From Bacteroidales bacterium (GTDB taxonomy: Bacteria > Bacteroidota > Bacteroidia > Bacteroidales > VadinHA17), in the NCBI GenBank assembly GCA_016936695.1, contig JAFGXK010000274.1:1-11926 (forward strand): a stretch of DNA of 11,926 nucleotides. The letters run 5' to 3'. Within the stretch, counting starts at the first letter, position 1; each line of letters begins with the position of its first letter. Of this stretch, positions 7,509-11,926 are shown piece after piece. A model generated the notes under the pieces. The model saw only the letters and a program-made list of their open reading frames with translations, did not search any database and had not been told where the DNA came from. The position numbers were made by a program, and so were the translations under genes.

Positions 7509-8225
7509 ATGCCTGAACCCCATTCTATCGATAAAATCATTGAACTCTCAAATTGCAACATCTGGCAGCAGGATCACCTGGTCCTGTCAGATGTCAGCCT
7601 GAGTGTAAGAAAGGGTGAGTTCATATATCTTGTTGGAAAAGTAGGAAGCGGTAAAACCAGCCTAATTAAAACCCTCAATGTTCAGCTTCCGCTGAAAGAG
7701 GGCACAGGTACGGTTGCCGGCTATAATCTTTCGGAGATCAAACCAAGGGAGATTCCTTATCTCCGTCGGAAGATAGGGATCGTTTTTCAGGATTTCCAGC
7801 TTTTAATAGACAGACCTGTAAACGAAAACCTTGAATTTGTTCTGAGGGCAACGGGATGGAAGAACAAGGATGATATAGAGAAGCGGATCAGTGAGGTTCT
7901 CGAAAAGGTTGGACTGAGCCTGAAGGGCTACAAGATGCCTCATCAGCTTTCGGGCGGCGAGCAACAGAGAGTAGTTATAGGAAGGGCATTGCTTAATAAT
8001 CCCGAAATAATACTGGCTGATGAACCGACCGGCAACCTCGACCCTGAGACATCCGAAGGAATTATCCGTCTCCTCAGGGATATAAGTACAACCGGGAGGG
8101 CTGTTATCATTGCTACCCACAATTACACCATAGTCAAAAAATTCAGTGCCAGAACCATCAAATGTGAGAACGGCAGGATGGTGGAAATCCGTGATGACGA
8201 AGAAATAGAGCTTGAACAGCTCTGA
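7509..8225 (+). CDS. ftsE: FtsE-like cell-division ABC transporter ATP-binding protein
   Basis: 238 residues forming one ABC ATPase domain. It has Walker A GKVGSGKT (43-50), Q-loop Q94 in VFQDFQ, signature LSGGE (147-151), Walker B ILADE ending at D171/E172, D-loop NLDP (177-180) and switch histidine H204. The stretches EIPYLRRKIGIVFQDFQLL and LLNNPEIILADEPTGNLDP are those of FtsE rather than LolD. In the FtsEX system the ATPase sits under the inner membrane and, through FtsX, drives periplasmic peptidoglycan hydrolases at the septum. No FtsX or other permease is next to it; from memory, Bacteroidota carry ftsX elsewhere. The ATG at 7509 is the only start that keeps the N-terminal strand. The upstream sequence is A-rich without a clear Shine-Dalgarno, as is usual in the phylum. 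It diverges from the TPR gene and runs head-on into the LtaS-like gene, with one base between the stop codons. Confidence 0.88.
   Translation: MPEPHSIDKIIELSNCNIWQQDHLVLSDVSLSVRKGEFIYLVGKVGSGKTSLIKTLNVQLPLKEGTGTVAGYNLSEIKPREIPYLRRKIGIVFQDFQLLIDRPVNENLEFVLRATGWKNKDDIEKRISEVLEKVGLSLKGYKMPHQLSGGEQQRVVIGRALLNNPEIILADEPTGNLDPETSEGIIRLLRDISTTGRAVIIATHNYTIVKKFSARTIKCENGRMVEIRDDEEIELEQL
8207..8223. terminator. Possible bidirectional terminator hairpin at the ftsE/LtaS-like junction
   Basis: A perfect 6-bp stem AGAGCT/AGCTCT with a 5-base loop TGAAC lies in the last codons of ftsE and touches its TGA stop. It begins only a few bases past the stop of the opposing gene. On the minus strand it is followed by the moderately T-rich ATTTCTTC; on the plus strand there is no T-run. 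It is the only hairpin I see at a junction with no spacer, but as a classical terminator it is weak. Confidence 0.35.
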
Positions 8226-8226
8226 C

Positions 8227-10062
8227 CTATCTAAGCATATAATCATCATACAGAACCTGCAGGAATGCCTTTCCAAGTTCTTCGTTGTATCCGGGATCCG
8301 ATCCTGATTTAACGACAGGTGATCCGAGCTTATGGTCATAAATCAGCTTTGAGCTGTCGGTAATAAAACCAAATCCTTCATTATAAACATAGAAAGCAAA
8401 GGCCCCGGATTCTTCTGAAAGGATGTCCTTTGAGAAAGGGAAGTTTCCGCCAAGCTCCATCTGATTGAGGAGAATAAGCGGAAAATCCACCTGTGATCCG
8501 ATCTTGTCTATCCTGGTTCCCGGATTCTGAATTGCACCTCCGAGCCAGAGCATGGGAATCCTGAAAACATTCTCCGAATATACCCGGTCTTCGGGTGCAC
8601 TCAGCCTGCAGTGATCAGCTACAAGCACCACAAGGGTGTTATTCCACCATTCGGTAGTCTTTGCCCAGTCAATGAAGCTTCCAAGCGACCTGTCGGTATA
8701 GAAAACAGAATTCCTGAACTTTGTCAAATCATCCTTTCCTTGAAATACAGGCTCCATCGGAACATCGAAGGGCTCATGGCTCGAGAGTGTCAGCACAACC
8801 CTGAAAAAAGGCTCCTCCATAACAGCCATCGAATCGCGGAGGGTATTGAACAGAACATGGTCGTGGACACCCCACTTTGAATTGTAGTCGTCCGGAGAGA
8901 AATGATCCATTGTGATTATCTGCCTGAATCCGGAACTTATCAGATAAGAATTAATATTGGCAAAATTGATGTCGCCTCCATACCAGAATGAACTGGTGTA
9001 TCCTTCCTTATTGAGTATCTTCACCAGACTTGTCAGGGATTGGGTTTTTCTGGGCTCCTTTATTATAGAAACAGCCGGCTGTGCAGGATAACCACTCAAT
9101 ATTGCCGGAAGCGCCTTATCCGTACGATTGCCCGATGCATAGAAATTGGTAAAAAGAAGCCCCTCCTCACTCAGCCTGTTAAGGTTGGGAGTGGTAGTAC
9201 TATCGCCTCCGAGTGATCCAACCAGAAAGTTCCCGAAACTCTCCAAGATAACCAGAAGAATATTCGGCCTTTTTGTGTTCAGTACATATACAACAGAATC
9301 TGTTTTTATTGCAAGAGAATCCCTTATCGCTACCGACCGCTCCAGATCCCCGAAAGAATATGGATTAACGGAGGGCTTTCTGTTGAACCAGGAGCTGCCC
9401 ACATTCCAGACGACATTCACAGCGCTGTGATTGGCAAACAGATTGTCGGAAAAATAAACGGTGCCGGCATTTATCGGGGCAAGCCCGACTCCTCCCCTGA
9501 TGGGAATGATCAGAGAGCCAAAAAGCACCATGAAGACAAGAGTGCCAGAAATCCTGTAAGTGATAACTCCAGGATCAGAAAACATTTTGTCAATGAATCT
9601 TTTATAAAGCCATCCAAATCCTGCTGTTAACAAAATAACAGTAATGACAAATCCTGTAATCTGCAATGCCGTAACAGAAGCTGCTGCTTCCCCGGGATTG
9701 TCCAGATAAAGCAAAGGGGTGTAGTCCATCCTGAATCCCCAGTAGGAGTACAAAACCGAATCTCCGACAACAATAAGGGAGGATATCAGCAATATGAGCC
9801 AGGTGTAAATATTCATGAAATACCTGAACCATTCTCCCCTTATCCATATTGAAGGAAGAAGAACAAGCATTGGGATCGCCATAATATATGCAATGGCTGA
9901 AATATCCAGTTTTATTCCGTGAGTAAAGGTCCCTGCAAGTATTTTGAACCCAAGCTCCGCGCTATTACTGTATTCCCCCAGTAGAAAATAAAGCCTGGCT
10001 GCAAAGAAGAAGACCAGCCAGAAAAGCGCATAGACAATCAGTGCAAAAATTTTCTTTTTCAT
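8227..10062 (-). CDS. LtaS-like membrane phosphotransferase/sulfatase (alkaline phosphatase superfamily)
   Basis: 611 residues. About five transmembrane helices occupy the N-terminal third (about 5-27, 50-72, 84-104, 132-152, 171-189), followed by an extracytoplasmic sulfatase-fold domain from about 264 (RPNILLVILESFG). Residues aligning with the LtaS active site are present: metal-binding E274 (ESFG), nucleophile T314 (SGNRTDKALPA), H429 (SSHEPF) and D483/H484 (VADHC). Gram-positive LtaS polymerises glycerol phosphate from phosphatidylglycerol. Gram-negative relatives such as OpgB-like and phosphoethanolamine transferases move head groups onto glycans or lipids. In this host a phosphoglycerol- or phosphoethanolamine-type transfer to an envelope acceptor is more likely than lipoteichoic acid synthesis, but the substrate cannot be read from sequence. 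Threonine rather than Cys/Ser in a sulfatase CxPxR motif argues against a true sulfatase. The ATG start overlaps the stop of the DMT gene by 4 bases, implying translational coupling. Confidence 0.88.
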   Translation of the reverse strand: MKKKIFALIVYALFWLVFFFAARLYFLLGEYSNSAELGFKILAGTFTHGIKLDISAIAYIMAIPMLVLLPSIWIRGEWFRYFMNIYTWLILLISSLIVVGDSVLYSYWGFRMDYTPLLYLDNPGEAAASVTALQITGFVITVILLTAGFGWLYKRFIDKMFSDPGVITYRISGTLVFMVLFGSLIIPIRGGVGLAPINAGTVYFSDNLFANHSAVNVVWNVGSSWFNRKPSVNPYSFGDLERSVAIRDSLAIKTDSVVYVLNTKRPNILLVILESFGNFLVGSLGGDSTTTPNLNRLSEEGLLFTNFYASGNRTDKALPAILSGYPAQPAVSIIKEPRKTQSLTSLVKILNKEGYTSSFWYGGDINFANINSYLISSGFRQIITMDHFSPDDYNSKWGVHDHVLFNTLRDSMAVMEEPFFRVVLTLSSHEPFDVPMEPVFQGKDDLTKFRNSVFYTDRSLGSFIDWAKTTEWWNNTLVVLVADHCRLSAPEDRVYSENVFRIPMLWLGGAIQNPGTRIDKIGSQVDFPLILLNQMELGGNFPFSKDILSEESGAFAFYVYNEGFGFITDSSKLIYDHKLGSPVVKSGSDPGYNEELGKAFLQVLYDDYMLR

Positions 10063-10979
10063 TGTTTTATAGTTGTCACAGACCGTGATTTCCCTGAGGT
10101 CACAAAAAACAATATCAACGACAGGGTAATTACAATCATCCCGGCTATTGTAAGCATTTCGGGATGTTCACCAGGAACAAGAAGCCAGCTGAGGATAGCA
10201 CCCACAACCGGAATAATGAATTTCCACAGGTTCAGTTCCGAAACCTTTACTCCCGGACGCTGAAGCAATTTGAACCACAATGAAAATGCAAAAGCCGACA
10301 TAAAACTCAGCCACAAGAGGTCGGCCCAGTAAAGAAAAGGCCTGTAAACCCTTACGGTACCCTCAACAGAAAGAGATACAAGGTAGAGAATTAATCCTCC
10401 GATACCTAATGAAAAAGAACTGAGAACAATCGGATTCATACCTCTGCTTTTAAGCGAGACAATCACATTGCTGACTGCTGTGGCAATGTTCGCTCCAAGT
10501 ATCAGTAACACCCCCACAAACTCTAGTGCCGTTCCTATCCTGAATGCCTGTCTCCCGGCACTTATAAGGATAACTCCCGAAATTCCGAAAACTATTGTGA
10601 TTATCTTGCTCCTTGTCAGTCTTTCCTCCTCATGCATCATTGCCGCAACCACTGCGGTTACCAATGGCTGTGATCCAACTATCACGGCACCAAGGGCCCC
10701 GGGCACCAGATCCATACCAAGATAGAACAGGGAATAATTCATCAGTGTCTGCAGAACCATTACAGAAAGAACCACTTTGTAATTCTCTCTTATCATCCTT
10801 ATATATGCTGCCGGCTTAACCGTAAAGGGAAGCAGCATAAGGCCCGATATCATGAACCTGACTCCTGCGAAATGAAGGGGAGTATCATATTGCAGCCCGA
10901 GTTTTATTCCGGCATATGCGGTAGACCACAGGAGGCATGCAATAACCGCCCAGAATATAGTATTACCTTTACTGTACAC
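10059..10979 (-). CDS. EamA/DMT-superfamily transporter, 10 transmembrane helices
   Basis: 306 residues in two EamA repeats (about 8-140 and 152-293), each about five hydrophobic helices. The first begins with FWAVIACLLWSTAYAGIKLGL, which fits the family's opening helix. PGALGAVIVGSQPLVTAVVAA (93-113) is the usual helix 4 region. Family members export or exchange amino acids, nucleobases, sugars or other small metabolites; the substrate cannot be predicted here. The start codon is GTG at 10979: an in-frame TGA lies four codons upstream, and the next Met would remove the first helix, so GTG is the only reasonable start. The stop overlaps the LtaS-like start (ATGA), and the gene begins 35 bases after the S9 peptidase stop. 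I infer that the three genes share a transcript, possibly with an internal promoter (see 10997-11025). Whether the transporter supplies the LtaS-like enzyme is a guess. Confidence 0.9.
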   Translation of the reverse strand: MYSKGNTIFWAVIACLLWSTAYAGIKLGLQYDTPLHFAGVRFMISGLMLLPFTVKPAAYIRMIRENYKVVLSVMVLQTLMNYSLFYLGMDLVPGALGAVIVGSQPLVTAVVAAMMHEEERLTRSKIITIVFGISGVILISAGRQAFRIGTALEFVGVLLILGANIATAVSNVIVSLKSRGMNPIVLSSFSLGIGGLILYLVSLSVEGTVRVYRPFLYWADLLWLSFMSAFAFSLWFKLLQRPGVKVSELNLWKFIIPVVGAILSWLLVPGEHPEMLTIAGMIVITLSLILFFVTSGKSRSVTTIKQ

Positions 10980-10996
10980 TTGAAAATATCAGGCCG

Positions 10997-11025
10997 CAAA
11001 TATCAGAAAAAAAATCATTTTTCAA
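10997..11025 (-). promoter_or_regulatory. Weak candidate internal promoter for the DMT/LtaS-like pair
   Basis: On the minus strand TTG (11025-11023) is followed after 18 bases by GATATTTG (11004-10997), one mismatch from the -7 consensus TAnnTTTG, with near-normal spacing. It overlaps the stop codon of the S9 peptidase gene. The transcript would begin about 10 bases before the GTG start, a very short leader. Low confidence. Confidence 0.25.
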
Positions 11026-11926
11026 GCATATTCCAGTCAGGGGGATCGAGTCCCAGCAGGTTCTTAACGAAGAAATCACGGCGTTTACGCTCCCCGTAAA
11101 CACCCCCGCTTGAATGACCCGACCCGGGCAGCAGTACATATTCAAAATCCTTGCCGGCCTTTATAAGCGCATTAACAAGCTGATCTGTTGATGAAGGATC
11201 AACGTTATAATCCATCTCACCATTCAGAAGCAGCAGTTTCCCTTTCAGCATCCGGGCGTTTTCAACATTTGATGACTCGGCATATTCAACTCCTACCGGC
11301 CACCCCATCCATTGTTCATTCCACCACATCTTATCCATCCTGTTGTCGTGGCAGCCACACGAGGCCACTGCAACCTTATAGAAATCGGGATGAAACAGCA
11401 CAGCCCCTGCAGCATTCTGTCCTCCAGCAGATGTACCATAAACTCCTGCCCTTTCAAGATCCAAATAAGGATATTTTTCAGCTGCTGCCTTAATCCATAG
11501 TATCCTGTCAGGAAAACCTGCATCTTTTATGTTTTTCCAGCACAGATCATGAAACGCCTTTGACCTGTTTGATGTTCCCATTCCGTCAATCTTTACAACA
11601 ATGAAGCCCAGTTCTGCAAGCTGATGCATCGCAGTGGCCGTCCCCCTGAAACTCTTCGGAACAAAACTGCTGTGGGGTCCTGCATAAATATCTTCGATAA
11701 CCGGGTATTTCTTCGACGGATCAAAATCAGTTGGTCTGATGATGATACCCCAGATATCAGTCACTCCGTCCCTCCCTTTGGCAGTAAAAACCTCCGGCAT
11801 CCTTATTCCTGTTTCAAGCAGTCTGGTAATATCAGCCTTCTCTATAACCATCAGCTGAGTCCCGTCATCGGTCCTTCTGAGAACAGAAACAGGCGGAGTG
11901 TCGATAGTCGACCATGTATCAACGAA
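11015..11926 (-). CDS. S9 prolyl-oligopeptidase family (DPP IV-like) peptidase, C-terminal part
   Basis: The frame is open to the window edge, so the gene continues past 11926; the ATG at 11851 is internal. The first visible residues, FVDTWSTIDTPPVSVLRR, are the usual end of the DPP IV-like beta-propeller region. The alpha/beta-hydrolase catalytic domain follows. Counting from the internal Met at 11851, the nucleophile is S141 in YGTSAGG, the acid is D214 in GEMDYNV and the base is H246 in GSGHSSGG. The segment KYPVIEDIYAGPHSSFVPKSF is the oxyanion-side loop of this subgroup. Family enzymes cleave after proline or alanine near the N-terminus of peptides; most Bacteroidota members are exported to the periplasm, but the signal peptide would be outside the window. 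The protein ends NMLEK with stop TGA at 11015. No T9SS sorting domain is present at the C-terminus. Family is firm; exact specificity is not. Confidence 0.93.
   Translation of the reverse strand, partial: FVDTWSTIDTPPVSVLRRTDDGTQLMVIEKADITRLLETGIRMPEVFTAKGRDGVTDIWGIIIRPTDFDPSKKYPVIEDIYAGPHSSFVPKSFRGTATAMHQLAELGFIVVKIDGMGTSNRSKAFHDLCWKNIKDAGFPDRILWIKAAAEKYPYLDLERAGVYGTSAGGQNAAGAVLFHPDFYKVAVASCGCHDNRMDKMWWNEQWMGWPVGVEYAESSNVENARMLKGKLLLLNGEMDYNVDPSSTDQLVNALIKAGKDFEYVLLPGSGHSSGGVYGERKRRDFFVKNLLGLDPPDWNMLEK

Noticed and set aside
7803..8339. 178-codon minus-strand frame across ftsE and the end of the LtaS-like gene
   Set aside because: It is antisense to the ABC signature and Walker B region of ftsE and resembles no family; it is a chance open frame.
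8227..10062. Annotation as an arylsulfatase
   Set aside because: The CxPxR/SxPxR formylglycine motif is absent; the nucleophile position is threonine in an LtaS-like context.
1..11926. Mobile element, prophage, CRISPR, tRNA or recent transfer
   Set aside because: There are no transposase or integrase frames, no regularly spaced repeats, no tRNA-like clover pattern and no obvious break in base composition across the genes.

Overview
The window looks like ordinary chromosome of a member of the Bacteroidota, probably a Bacteroidales or Marinilabiliales-type lineage. This rests on the protein families rather than any database search. GyrB is a 656-residue form without the long TOPRIM insertion of Enterobacteria. 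The FtsE-like ATPase stands alone without FtsX. The S9 dipeptidyl-peptidase is of the kind common in this phylum. A large secreted TPR protein is followed by a plug-less outer-membrane barrel. Candidate promoters fit the Bacteroidota -7 box TAnnTTTG better than the sigma-70 consensus. No phage, insertion sequence, CRISPR array, tRNA or rRNA was seen. Coding density is very high, and the two largest non-coding gaps are only about 220-240 bases.

Layout, left to right. (1) Positions 1-297, plus strand: the last 98 codons of a PBP4/DacB-type D-Ala-D-Ala carboxypeptidase. (2) 314-2284, minus: gyrB, convergent with dacB across 16 bases. (3) 2285-2523: a gap holding a candidate gyrB promoter with an overlapping palindrome, and a good rho-independent terminator for the unit to its right. 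(4) 2524-7289, minus: a two-gene unit in which a 1008-residue periplasmic TPR protein is followed by an outer-membrane beta-barrel protein. (5) 7290-7508: a divergent promoter region with tandem hairpins in the TPR leader. (6) 7509-8225, plus: an orphan FtsE-like ABC ATPase. (7) 8227-11926, minus: a probable transcription unit of S9 prolyl-oligopeptidase-family peptidase (5' end outside the window), an EamA/DMT transporter, and an LtaS-like membrane phosphotransferase/sulfatase, the last two overlapping by 4 bases (ATGA).

Most of the window concerns the cell envelope: peptidoglycan trimming (DacB), division or cell-wall hydrolase control (FtsE), an outer-membrane barrel with a large periplasmic TPR partner, and a head-group transferase coupled to a small-molecule exporter. 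The TPR/barrel pair is the best candidate for an under-described system. The LtaS-like/DMT pair is the second, because a Gram-negative host should lack lipoteichoic acid. The rest reads as conserved housekeeping sequence.
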